From positions 1-46,768 of the forward strand of contig JAIXPD010000001.1 in NCBI GenBank assembly GCA_027486405.1: a stretch of 46,768 bases of DNA. Direction: 5' to 3'. The notes below the pieces were generated by a model. The model had not been told where the DNA came from. It searched no databases and saw nothing but the letters and a program-made list of their open reading frames with translations. How positions within the stretch are numbered: the first letter of the stretch is position 1; each line of letters starts with the position of its first letter. The stretch is from Azospirillum sp. (lineage in GTDB: Bacteria > Pseudomonadota > Alphaproteobacteria > Azospirillales > Azospirillaceae). Below, piece after piece: positions 1 through 8,181 of this stretch. A program made the position numbers and the translations under genes.

Positions 1-120
1 GGCTTTGGGGTCGGCAGAAGATATTGACGCTTTTGACATCCAAGCCGGGTGGCCGGAAGACGCGTGACGGTGCGTCAAACCAAGTGGCGTTTCACGTCAA
101 ACCAAGTGGCGCGCTACACA
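1..120. mobile_element. End of an insertion sequence (IS21-like?)
   Basis: The reading frame of the adjacent dppD-like gene is normal up to base 121 and is replaced by foreign sequence from 120 outward. The outer edge reads TG...CA style (TGTGTAGCG when read inward on the minus strand). It carries two copies of a 17-bp motif within the terminal 50 bp. Terminal repeats of this kind and a TG/CA edge are typical of IS21-family elements, but no transposase is visible in the 120 bases present, so the family is a guess. The short open frame ending at the TGA at 65-67 could be the tail of an IS gene. Confidence 0.5.
73..111. repeat. Two direct copies of a 17-bp IS-end motif
   Basis: CGTCAAACCAAGTGGCG occurs at 73-89 and again at 95-111, separated by 5 bp. 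The arrangement resembles multiple transposase-binding sites at an IS end. Confidence 0.7.
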
Positions 121-922
121 ACCGACTGCCGCGCTGCCCCTGCGGCTGGCTGGCGATCAGGCCGACGGTGTAGGGGTGCGCAGGCCGCCGAAGCAGCGCC
201 GCCGCTGGTCCCGTCTCCACGACCCGCCCGGCGTACATCACCGCGATCTCGTCGGCGAGATCCTCGGCCACCGACAGATCATGGGTGATCCACAGGACCG
301 CCGTCCGATGTTCGGCCACCAGATCGCGGATTTCGCGCAGGATTTGGGCTTGGATCGTGGCGTCCAGCGCGGTGGTCGGTTCGTCGGCGATGATGAGGTC
401 CGGCTCGTGCAGCAGGGCGATGGCGATCGCCACCCGCTGGCGCAGGCCGCCCGAGAGTTGATGGGGGTGACAGGACAGCCGTTCTTCCGGTCCCGGAACG
501 CCCACCCGGCCAAGCACGTCGCGCGCCCGTCGCCGGGCTTCGGCCCGCCCGACCGGCGCGTGGGCCAGCACGGTTTCGACGATCTGCGCGCCGATGGTCA
601 GCACCGGGTTCAGGGTCATCATCGGATCCTGGAAGATCATGGCGATCCGATTGCCGCGCAAGCGCCGCATCTCCGCCTCCTTCAGGCCGAGCAGGTCACG
701 CCCGGCGAAGCGGATCGACCCGCCGACCACCCGCGCTGGCGGGTCCAGCAGCCCCATGATGGCGAAGGCCGTGGCCGATTTCCCGGATCCCGATTCCCCG
801 ACCAAGCCCAGAACGCGCCCCGGGTCGAGCGTGAAGGACACGTCGTCGAGCATGTTGAGCGGCCCGTTCCGGGTTGCGAGTTCGGCGCGCAACCTCCGGA
901 TCTCCAGCAGCGGCGCGCTCAT
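92..922 (-). pseudogene. Peptide/nickel ABC importer ATPase, DppD-like, 3' end cut by an IS
   Basis: ATP-hydrolysing subunit of an oligopeptide/dipeptide/nickel-class importer, acting on the cytoplasmic face with the permeases encoded just upstream. Walker A GESGSGKS lies at about residues 42-49; a signature LSGGLRQR and Walker B LIIADEPTTALD follow. About 267 residues are native. The protein then runs into IS sequence, which adds about nine residues (LCSAPLGLT) and the stop codon. Family members are about 325-340 residues and end in a cysteine-containing oligopeptide-transporter C-terminal domain that is missing here. The ATG at 922 overlaps the stop of the permease gene by 4 bp (ATGA). The nucleotide-binding core is complete, so some activity cannot be excluded, but the operon around it is also damaged. 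Confidence 0.85.
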
Positions 923-1815
923 GGCCCGAGCCTTGGGTTCAGGGCGTCGCGCAGTTGGTCGCCCGCCAGATTGATCGCCGCCATCAGGATCAACAGGGCC
1001 ACGCCCGGATACAGGCTGATCCAGGTTTCGCCGGACAGCACGTAGCTGCGGCCGTTGGCGATCAACAGGCCGAGCGACGGCTCCGTCACCGACACGCCCA
1101 GCCCGAGAAAGCTCAAGGTCGCCTCCAGGGCGATGGCCCGCGCCACCTGGGTGGTGGCGATCACCACCAGCGAGGGCAGGCAGTTCGGCAGCACATGGCG
1201 CAACAGAATGCGGTGGGGCGGCAGCACCAGACAGCGCGCCGCCTCGACATACTCGCTTTTCAACTCGACCAGGGCGGCGGATCGGGCGGCGCGGGCGTAA
1301 TAGGCCCATTCCACCAGAATCAACGCCAGCAGGACGTTGGCGATCCCCCGCCCAAGAAAGGCGATGACCATCAGCGCGATCAGGATCGACGGGAAGGACA
1401 GTTGCAGGTCCGCCACGCGCATCAGCCCGGAATCGATCCGGCCCCCGGCCTGCGCGGCGGTCAGTCCGACCAGGGTTCCGACCGATCCGGCGACCAACGC
1501 CGACCCAACGCCGACCAGCAGGCTGAGCCGCAGCCCGTAGAGCATCGCCGACAGCATGTCGCGCCCTTGATCGTCGGTTCCCAACCAATAGACGCGCACC
1601 GCGCCGCCGGGCGATCCCGGCGGCAGCCGACCATCCAGAACGTCGAGCTGCGTGAGGTCGAAGGGGTTCTGCGGGGCGATCCAGGGGGCCAGCAGCGCGG
1701 CGGCGACCAGAAGGGCGAAGACCGCAAGACTGCCCAGCGCCACGCCGGACGCGGCGAAATCGCGCCAGACGGTCGCGCCCGGCGTTTGCGACGTGGTTTC
1801 GGTGATGGCGGTCAT
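919..1815 (-). CDS. Peptide-type ABC importer permease, DppC-like
   Basis: Inner-membrane permease of 298 residues, the usual length for DppC/OppC proteins. One hydrophobic segment lies near the N-terminus (about residues 25-47), followed by the conserved GTDDQGRDMLS motif and the five-segment permease core. The coupling-loop region has the form EYVEAAR...HVLPN, the EAA motif that contacts the ATPase. The start at 1815 is fixed by an ATGA overlap with the stop of the upstream permease, and the gene overlaps the ATPase gene by 4 bp, so the three were one transcription unit. The gene itself looks intact, but both its binding protein and its ATPase are broken, so it is probably not part of a working importer. 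Confidence 0.88.
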   Translation of the reverse strand: MTAITETTSQTPGATVWRDFAASGVALGSLAVFALLVAAALLAPWIAPQNPFDLTQLDVLDGRLPPGSPGGAVRVYWLGTDDQGRDMLSAMLYGLRLSLLVGVGSALVAGSVGTLVGLTAAQAGGRIDSGLMRVADLQLSFPSILIALMVIAFLGRGIANVLLALILVEWAYYARAARSAALVELKSEYVEAARCLVLPPHRILLRHVLPNCLPSLVVIATTQVARAIALEATLSFLGLGVSVTEPSLGLLIANGRSYVLSGETWISLYPGVALLILMAAINLAGDQLRDALNPRLGP

Positions 1816-2801
1816 CGGACGGCTCCCGGCGCGGCGTCCGCCAGACCGACCCGTGGATCGAGCAGCCGGTAGAGGATGTCGGCCAGCAGATTGACGGTGA
1901 CGAACAGCAGCACCACCGCGACCAGATAGGCGACGATCACCGGGCGGTCGAGCACCTGGATGCTTTCGATCATCAGCCGCCCGATGCCGGGCCACGCGAA
2001 GATGCTTTCCGTGACCATGGAAAAGGCGATGGTCGAGCAGAATTCCAGCCCGATCACCGTCACAATGGGAATCAGGATGGCGCGCAGAATGTGGACGCCG
2101 ATCACCCGCGACGGGGCCAACCCACGGGCGCGGGCGAAACGGACATAGTCGAGATGAACAACCTCGCGCACCCCGGCGCGGGTCAGCCGCAGGATCAGCG
2201 CGACCTTGAACAAAGCGAGGTTGACGGCGGGCAGGGCCAGATGCCGCAACCCGTCCAGCGTCAGGAACGACCACTCAACCCCCAGCAGGGGAACCGTGGC
2301 CCCCCGCCCCGAACTGGGCAGCCAGCCCAGCCGGACCGAGAAGGCCACCACCAGCATCAGCCCGACCCAGAAGGTCGGAAGGCTCAAGCCCACCACGCTG
2401 CCGGCCATGATCAGTCGCGAGACCGGCGCGTGTGGGCGCAAGCCCGCCAGCAGCCCCAGGGAAATCCCGAAGCCGACGGCGAGCAGCAGCGCCAGAACCG
2501 ACAGCTCCAGGGTCGCGGGCAGCCGTTCCACCACCAGGGACAGGGCGGGCTGGTTGTAGATGAAGCTGCGCCCGAGATCGCCCTGAACCGCCCGTTCGAG
2601 GAACAGCAGATATTGCCGCCACAGGGGGCGGTCCAACCCGAAGACCGCCGCGATCCGCGCCCGTTCGGCGGCGTCGGCGTCCGGCGACACCAGGATGTCC
2701 ACCGGATTCCCCGCCAGATGCAGCCCGGCGAAGACGATCACCGTCATCGCCAGCACCACGAACCCGGCCTGGATCAACCGCCGCAACAACCAACTGGACA
2801 T
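1812..2801 (-). CDS. Peptide-type ABC importer permease, DppB-like
   Basis: Inner-membrane permease of 329 residues. The N-terminal transmembrane segment (about residues 9-29) is followed by the DppB/OppB pattern GNPVDILVSPDADAAERARI, then FGLDRPLWRQYLLFL and the GDLGRSF motif. The C-terminal half carries the EAA-like loop (DYVRFARARGL) and the WPGIGRLM motif before the last membrane segments. The length is normal. It lies 11 bp downstream of the broken binding-protein gene and overlaps the next permease by 4 bp. No internal damage is seen. Confidence 0.88.
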   Translation of the reverse strand: MSSWLLRRLIQAGFVVLAMTVIVFAGLHLAGNPVDILVSPDADAAERARIAAVFGLDRPLWRQYLLFLERAVQGDLGRSFIYNQPALSLVVERLPATLELSVLALLLAVGFGISLGLLAGLRPHAPVSRLIMAGSVVGLSLPTFWVGLMLVVAFSVRLGWLPSSGRGATVPLLGVEWSFLTLDGLRHLALPAVNLALFKVALILRLTRAGVREVVHLDYVRFARARGLAPSRVIGVHILRAILIPIVTVIGLEFCSTIAFSMVTESIFAWPGIGRLMIESIQVLDRPVIVAYLVAVVLLFVTVNLLADILYRLLDPRVGLADAAPGAVR

Positions 2802-2812
2802 GAGGACAGCCC

Positions 2813-4325
2813 TTAAACCGGATCGGTGAAGACGGCGTTGGTGTGGCCGAAGGCGTTGCCGGGGGTGAAGCGGACATAATTCTTCCGGCCCGCCCAGTTG
2901 AAGCGCGGGTAGAAGACCGGGATGACCCCCGTGTCCTCGTCCAGCGCGGCCAACGCCTGACGCAGCAGGCCGACGCGGCGGTCGGCGTCGAAATCGCGCA
3001 GCGCCGCCAGCAGCGGCCCGTCAACCTTCGGGTTGGAATAATGCTGGCGGTTGAACGGCCCGGCACGCACCGGTGTCGGGATTCTTCGTCAGCACGACCT
3101 GCCGCAACAGCTCGGCGCTGTTGGTGGTGGCGTAGGTGGTCATGAACAGCGCGAAGTCGCGGTTGGTGGCGCGGGAGAAGAAGGTGGCGATCGGCAGGGT
3201 TTCGACCTTGGTGTCCACGCCGATCCGCGAGAATCCCTGAGCCACCGCCTGCAACACCGCCACGTCGCTGGTGAAGAAGCCGCTTGGCCCGTGGATGGTC
3301 AGGCCAAAGCCGTCGGGATAGCCCGCCTCGGCGAGAAGCTGTTTGGCCCGGACCGGATCGGCGACGGGGGCGGGACGCCCCGGCAGGCGGTCGGGCGCGG
3401 GCGGCGGGGCGAACTGGTCGGTGGGAATGCCCTGGCCGAGAAGCAGCTTTTCGACGATTCCCTTGCGGTCGATGGCCAGTGACAGGGCCTTGCGCACCCG
3501 GGGATCCTTCAGCGGGTTGCGGTCCAGCGGCTGACCCGTGCGGTCGGTCACGAAGGGCGACTGGTCGCGGCTGGCGTCCGGGAACAGATAGACGCTGGTG
3601 GCGCTGGCGACGCTGAAGATCGCCACCTTCGGATCGGCGGCGAGATGGGCGACGTCCTGCACCGGCACGCCGTCGATCAGGTCGAGATCCCCGGCCAGCA
3701 GCCCGGCGACGCGGGCGCCGGCGTCGGGGATGAAGCGGGTGCGGATCCGGCTCCAGCCGGTGGGCGTCCCCCAGAAATCGGGATTGCGGTCGAGTTCGAT
3801 CTGCTGACCGACGGTGAAACCGGCGTAGCGGAAGGCCCCGGTTCCGACCGCCAGTTTGCCGGAGGTGAAATCCGCCGTCGCCGCGTCCGCGTGGATCTTG
3901 CGCGACAGAATGTAGAGGTTGGTGAAGTCGCGATCCAGATACGGGTTGGGGGTCTTGCTGCGGATGCGGAACCGGGTCGCGTCGATCACATCCACCGCCG
4001 CGATGTTGCGGACATAGGGCGCGAAGGAACCCGGGCTGTTGAGAACGTTCGGAACCCGCTCGATGGTGAAGGCGACGTCGTCCGGGGTGAGCGGCGTGCC
4101 GTCGTGGAAACGGACACCGGGCCGCAGCGTGAATTCCCAGGTCAGTTCGTCCAACGCCCGCCAGGACTGGGCCAGCAGCGGGCGCAAACGGCCTTCCGCG
4201 TCCTCGGTCAGCAGGGGATCGAAGATTTGCCGTAGGGTCTGGTTGTTGGTGGGCGATTGGTAAAAATGGGGGTCGAGCGAATTCGGCGCTGAAATCGCGC
4301 CGATGGCGAGCGGGCGCGACGCCAA
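2813..4325 (-). pseudogene. Peptide-type periplasmic binding protein, frameshifted and lacking its start
   Basis: Family 5 (DppA/OppA-type) solute-binding protein that would deliver substrate to the two permeases downstream. The frame 3021-4325 encodes the N-terminal and middle parts (NSLDPHFYQ, PGVRFHDGTPLTPDDVAF, DPRVRKALSLAIDR). The C-terminal part continues in another frame at 2813-3070 (FNRQHYSNPKVDG to VFTDPV). The switch lies at about 3055-3075, and removing one base, for example from the GGG run, would rejoin the frames. The 5' end is also defective: the only start is TTG at 4325, no signal peptide precedes ALASRPLAIG, and the frame upstream is closed by a TGA with no ATG or GTG. A sequencing error could explain the frameshift but not the lost signal peptide. 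Confidence 0.8.
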
Positions 4326-4415
4326 CGCGGCGCCTTGGCCGAACGCGTGCTCGCCCTCGAACCGGCGGCCTTCCGGGAGCGGGTTCTTGAGAGAACCGCC
4401 AGCGGCGGGGGATGA
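4316..4415 (+). pseudogene. Possible C-terminal remnant of an unidentified gene
   Basis: A plus-strand frame ending at TGA 4413-4415 reads GALAERVLALEPAAF followed by RERVLERTASGGG. Its codon usage is like that of real genes here, with C or G in most third positions. It starts where the minus-strand binding-protein homology stops, so the two may meet at a rearrangement junction. It is too short to identify and may be chance. Confidence 0.25.
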
Positions 4416-4527
4416 CCAAAACGCTGATCGGCAGCCGACGGCTGAGCCGGTTTGCCCGCATCACCTCCCTGCGACGAGCCGCCGCCCGCCCGACGCGCGG
4501 CTCCGTTTGCACACGCCGATATGCCGG

Positions 4528-4556
4528 TTGACAGAATTTTTTTCTATAAACATAAT
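4528..4556 (+). promoter_or_regulatory. Sigma70-like promoter of the intact peptide-type ABC operon
   Basis: TTGACA at 4528-4533, a 17-bp spacer and CATAAT at 4551-4556 give a near-consensus promoter in an AT-rich island within otherwise GC-rich DNA. It lies about 115 bp upstream of the binding-protein start at 4672. Confidence 0.75.
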
Positions 4557-4572
4557 AGTGAATAGAGAAAAT

Positions 4573-4595
4573 AACACACTACTTGCTAGTGTTTT
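4573..4595. promoter_or_regulatory. Inverted repeat just downstream of the promoter, candidate operator
   Basis: The perfect core is ACACTA-N5-TAGTGT (4576-4592). It extends to ten-base arms with one mismatch (AACACACTA... and ...TAGTGTTTT). It sits at about +13 to +30 of the predicted transcript, a position suited to a repressor. No regulator gene is adjacent. Confidence 0.45.
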
Positions 4596-4671
4596 CTGTT
4601 CCGTCATCCGACCAATCGTGCAAACCCTCGCCGGCCGCTTGTCCGGTGGGACAGATCAGCAAGGGCTTTCC

Positions 4672-6288
4672 ATGACGTCCAACGCCTCCCGATCCCTCCT
4701 GCTGCGCGTCGCGTCGCTGGCCGTCGGCGTGACCGCCTTGTTTGGCGGCACGGCGTTCGCCCAGGCGCCGCAGAATGGCGGCACCCTGACCGCCATCGTC
4801 CAGCCCGAGCCTGTCACCCTGACGTCGGCCATCAACACGGCGGCACCGACCGGCTTCATCAGCGGCAACGTCTTTGACGGTCTGGTCGATTACGACCTTA
4901 ACCTGAACCCCAAGCCGGCCCTGGCCGAGCGGTGGGAGGTGGCGCCGGACGGCCTGTCGATCACCTTCTTCCTGCGCCGTGGCGTGACGTGGCACGACGG
5001 GCATCCCTTCACCTCCGCCGACGTGAAATGGACGCTGGAAAATGTCTGGAAGACGATCCACCCGCGCAACCAGGCGACCTTCGGTCGGGTGACGCAGGTT
5101 GAGACGCCGGACGATCACACCGTCGTTCTGCGGTTGAGCGAGCCGTCGCTGGCCATTCTCAGCTCCGTCAATTCCAACGGCGCGCAGGTGCTGCCCAAGC
5201 ATCTGTACGCGGGGACCGACATTCTCAACAACCCGCACAATCTGAAGCCGGTCGGCACCGGTGCTTTCGTCTTCAAGGAATGGAGCAAGGGCAACCACGT
5301 CATCCTGGAGCGCAACCCGAACTATTGGGACAAGGGCAAGCCCCATCTCGACCGGATCGTCTTCAAGGTGATTCCCGACGCCGCCGCCCGGGCCGCCGCG
5401 CTGGAAAAGGGCGACGTGCAATACGCGGTGTTCAGCCCGGTGCCGTTGAAGGACGCCGAACGGCTGGCCAAGCTGCCCAACCTGAAGATCGAGACGCGCG
5501 GGTATGAATGGCTGTCGCCCTGGCTGTTCTTCGACCTGAACGTCGACAACCCCTATCTGAAGGACGTGCGGGTCCGCCGCGCCATCGCCCACGCGATCGA
5601 CCGCAAGGCGATTTCCAACATCGTCTGGTACGGCTTCGCCAAACCGGCGATCAGCCCGGTTCCGACCACGTTGGGCGCCTTCCACGACGCCACCGTTCCG
5701 CAATACGAGTTCGACACCAAGAAGGCCGAGGCCCTGCTGGACGAGGCCGGTTACAAGCGCGGTCCCGACGGCGTGCGCTTCGCGCTGACCCACGACTTCA
5801 TCCCCTACGGCGACGATTACAAGCGCACCGGCGAGTATCTCAAGCAGGCGCTCAAGCGCGTTGGCATCGAGGTGACGATCCGCAGCCAGGACACCGCCGC
5901 CTTCACCAAGCGCGTCTATGGCGACCGCGACTTCGACATTTCCAGTGCCTGGTTCGCCGCCTTCTCTGACCCGCAGGTCGGGGTGACGCGCGCCTACTGG
6001 TCGGGCTGGGTGGGCAAGAACACGCCCTGGACCAACGGCTCCGGCTACCGCAACCCGGAGGTCGACGCCCTGATCGCCCAGGCCCAGGGGCAGGCCCGCC
6101 AGGAGGACCGCATCGCCACCTTCAAGAAGATCCAGCAGATCGTCCAGACCGACCTGCCCTCGATCCCGCTGGCCGAGCTGAAGTTCTTCTCGGTCCACGC
6201 GGCCAACCTGAAGGACGTGGTGACTCACGGCGACCAGATCTACGGCTCGCTGAAGGACGCCTGGTTCGACAAGACGGCGTCGAACTGA
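4672..6288 (+). CDS. Peptide-type ABC importer periplasmic binding protein
   Basis: Family 5 (DppA-like) solute-binding protein of 538 residues. The start ATG at 4672 follows an AAGG ribosome site and gives a clear signal peptide: basic N-terminus SRSLLLR, a hydrophobic stretch, and cleavage after TAFA-Q (about residue 29). Family landmarks include PALAERWEVAPDGLSITF, RRGVTWHDGHPFTSADVKW, VRVRRAIAHAIDRKAI and a C-terminal YRNPEVDALI. It heads the operon with two permeases and two ATPases; the first permease begins 1 bp after the stop. The substrate (dipeptide, opine or other) cannot be read from the sequence. It is the intact counterpart of the broken binding-protein gene on the other strand. 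Confidence 0.92.
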   Translation: MTSNASRSLLLRVASLAVGVTALFGGTAFAQAPQNGGTLTAIVQPEPVTLTSAINTAAPTGFISGNVFDGLVDYDLNLNPKPALAERWEVAPDGLSITFFLRRGVTWHDGHPFTSADVKWTLENVWKTIHPRNQATFGRVTQVETPDDHTVVLRLSEPSLAILSSVNSNGAQVLPKHLYAGTDILNNPHNLKPVGTGAFVFKEWSKGNHVILERNPNYWDKGKPHLDRIVFKVIPDAAARAAALEKGDVQYAVFSPVPLKDAERLAKLPNLKIETRGYEWLSPWLFFDLNVDNPYLKDVRVRRAIAHAIDRKAISNIVWYGFAKPAISPVPTTLGAFHDATVPQYEFDTKKAEALLDEAGYKRGPDGVRFALTHDFIPYGDDYKRTGEYLKQALKRVGIEVTIRSQDTAAFTKRVYGDRDFDISSAWFAAFSDPQVGVTRAYWSGWVGKNTPWTNGSGYRNPEVDALIAQAQGQARQEDRIATFKKIQQIVQTDLPSIPLAELKFFSVHAANLKDVVTHGDQIYGSLKDAWFDKTASN

Positions 6289-6289
6289 C

Positions 6290-7300
6290 ATGCCGTCTTG
6301 GGTGCCCACGCCCCGCATGAACCGTCGGCGAGTCCGTTTCTGGGCCGGGCGGGTGGCGCATATGGCGCTGGTCGTGCTCGGCATCGCCGTCGTCAACTTC
6401 TTCCTGCTGCATCTGGCGCCCGGCGACGCGGCCCAGGTGCTGGCGGGGGAAGCGGGGTCGGCCACGCCCGAATACATGGCGGCGCTGCGCCGCCAGTTCG
6501 GGCTGGATCAGCCCTTGCCGGTGCAGTTCGTCCAGTATCTGGCGAATCTGCTGACCTTCAACCTCGGCTTTTCCTTTCGGCACGGCCTGCCGGTGCTGGA
6601 GCTGATCGGGCAGCGGCTGCCCGCCACCCTGCTGCTGATGGTCGCCAGCATCGGCTTTGCGGTGCTGGCCGGGTCGGCGCTTGGCGTGGTCGCCGCGCGC
6701 AACGCCGGGCGGCTGCTCGACACCGCCATATCGACTCTGGCGCTGCTGTTCTACGCGACGCCGGTCTTTTGGATCGGGCTGGTGCTGGTGGTGGTCTTCT
6801 CGGTCGGGCTGGATTGGCTGCCGGTCGGCGGCATGACCAGCGTCGAGGCCGGATACACCGGCGTCGCCTACGCCAAGGACGTCGCCCGGCATCTGGTGCT
6901 GCCGGCGGCGACGCTGGGACTGTTCTACCTCGCCATCTACACCCGCCTGATGCGGGCGGCGATGCTGGAGGTGACGACCCAGGACTTCATCCGCACGGCG
7001 GTCGCCAAGGGGTTGAAGCCGCGCCGCATCGCGTTGCGCCATGTGCTGCGCAACGCGCTGCTGCCGGTTGTGACCATGCTGGGGGTGCAGGTCGGCTCGA
7101 TCCTTGGCGGTGCGGTGCTGGTGGAGACCATCTTCGCCTGGCCGGGGCTGGGGCGTCTGGCCTTCGAAGCGCTGTTCCAACGCGATCTCAACCTGCTGCT
7201 CGGCATCCTGCTGTGCAGTTCGGCGGTGGTCGTGATCGTCAATCTTGCGGTCGATCTCCTCTACACGGTGCTCGACCCGCGCATCGAGCTGGCCCGATGA
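6290..7300 (+). CDS. Peptide-type ABC importer permease, DppB-like
   Basis: Inner-membrane permease, 336 residues from the ATG at 6290. An alternative ATG at 6317 (MNRRRVRFW) would place the start directly before the first membrane segment. It contains LRRQFGLDQPLPVQF, NLGFSF, the coupling loop TQDFIRTAVAKGLKPRRI with HVLRNALLPVVT, and WPGLGRLAFEA near the end, all in the DppB order. It starts 1 bp after the binding-protein gene and overlaps the next gene by 4 bp, which implies translational coupling. Confidence 0.92.
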   Translation: MPSWVPTPRMNRRRVRFWAGRVAHMALVVLGIAVVNFFLLHLAPGDAAQVLAGEAGSATPEYMAALRRQFGLDQPLPVQFVQYLANLLTFNLGFSFRHGLPVLELIGQRLPATLLLMVASIGFAVLAGSALGVVAARNAGRLLDTAISTLALLFYATPVFWIGLVLVVVFSVGLDWLPVGGMTSVEAGYTGVAYAKDVARHLVLPAATLGLFYLAIYTRLMRAAMLEVTTQDFIRTAVAKGLKPRRIALRHVLRNALLPVVTMLGVQVGSILGGAVLVETIFAWPGLGRLAFEALFQRDLNLLLGILLCSSAVVVIVNLAVDLLYTVLDPRIELAR

Positions 7301-8181
7301 GCCTCGCCGAACCCCTTGCCGCCGCCGCAACGGCGCAGCGGCCCGCCCGCCGTGGCCTGTCGGCCCGCCTGCTGCGCAAGCCCTCGGCGGTGGCCGGGCT
7401 GGTCCTCTTGAGCGCCATCCTCGCCATGGCGGCGCTGGCCGACGTCGTCTACCCGCTCGATCCGCTCGACATGGTGGGCACACCCTTTCTGTGGCCGGGC
7501 GCCGATCCCGATTTTCCGCTGGGCACCGATATGATGGGGCGCGACATCGCGTCCGGCGTCTTTCATGGCGCGCGGGTGTCGCTGTTGATTGGCGCGGTGG
7601 CAACGCTGATGTCGCTGGTCATCGGCGTCGGCGTCGGTGCCGTCGCCGGTTTCTTCCGGGGCCGCGCCGACCATTTGCTGATGCATGTGACGGAGTTGTT
7701 CCAGACCATCCCGCCCTTCCTGTTCGCCATCGTCATCGTCGCCATCCTGCAACCGACCATGACCACGGTGGTGGTGGCGATCGGGCTGACCTCCTGGCCC
7801 AGCCTCGCGCGGTTGGTGCGGGCGGAGGTGCTGCGGCTGCGCGACGGCGAGATGGTGCAGGCGTCCATTGTGCTTGGCCTGTCGGACGCGCGGATCATTC
7901 TCACCCATGTGCTGCCCAACGTGATGGCCCCCATCGTCGTGTCGGCCTCGATCATGGTGGCGTCGGCGATCCTGACGGAATCGAGCCTCGCCTTCCTGGG
8001 CTTGGGCGATCCCAACATCGTCAGTTGGGGCAGCATGGTCGGCGCGGGCCGCGAGGTGCTGCGCACCGACTGGTACGTCGCCACCGTGCCCGGCCTCGCC
8101 ATCGTCGCGGCGGTGCTGGCCCTGAACCTGCTCGGCGACGGGCTGAACGACGCCCTCGACCCCAGGCAGAATCGTCGATGA
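7297..8181 (+). CDS. Peptide-type ABC importer permease, DppC-like
   Basis: Second permease of the importer, 294 residues. A basic N-terminal tail (RRGLSARLLRKPSA) precedes the first membrane segment. The motif LGTDMMGRDIASGVFHGARVS matches the DppC family. The EAA region reads MVQASIVLGLSDARIILTHVLPN, followed by ESSLAFLGLG and LGDGLNDALDP. The start ATG at 7297 overlaps the previous stop (ATGA) and the end overlaps the ATPase gene the same way. It has the same architecture as the permease at 919-1815 but is clearly diverged from it. Confidence 0.92.
   Translation: MSLAEPLAAAATAQRPARRGLSARLLRKPSAVAGLVLLSAILAMAALADVVYPLDPLDMVGTPFLWPGADPDFPLGTDMMGRDIASGVFHGARVSLLIGAVATLMSLVIGVGVGAVAGFFRGRADHLLMHVTELFQTIPPFLFAIVIVAILQPTMTTVVVAIGLTSWPSLARLVRAEVLRLRDGEMVQASIVLGLSDARIILTHVLPNVMAPIVVSASIMVASAILTESSLAFLGLGDPNIVSWGSMVGAGREVLRTDWYVATVPGLAIVAAVLALNLLGDGLNDALDPRQNRR

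Noticed and set aside
92..1588. A 498-codon minus-strand frame covering both the ATPase and part of the permease
   Set aside because: The upstream half is an out-of-frame reading of the DppC-like permease; only the part from ATG 922 matches an ATPase.
2275..4512. A 745-codon minus-strand frame
   Set aside because: Arg/Pro-rich, low-complexity translation; it is the wrong frame of the binding-protein and permease genes.
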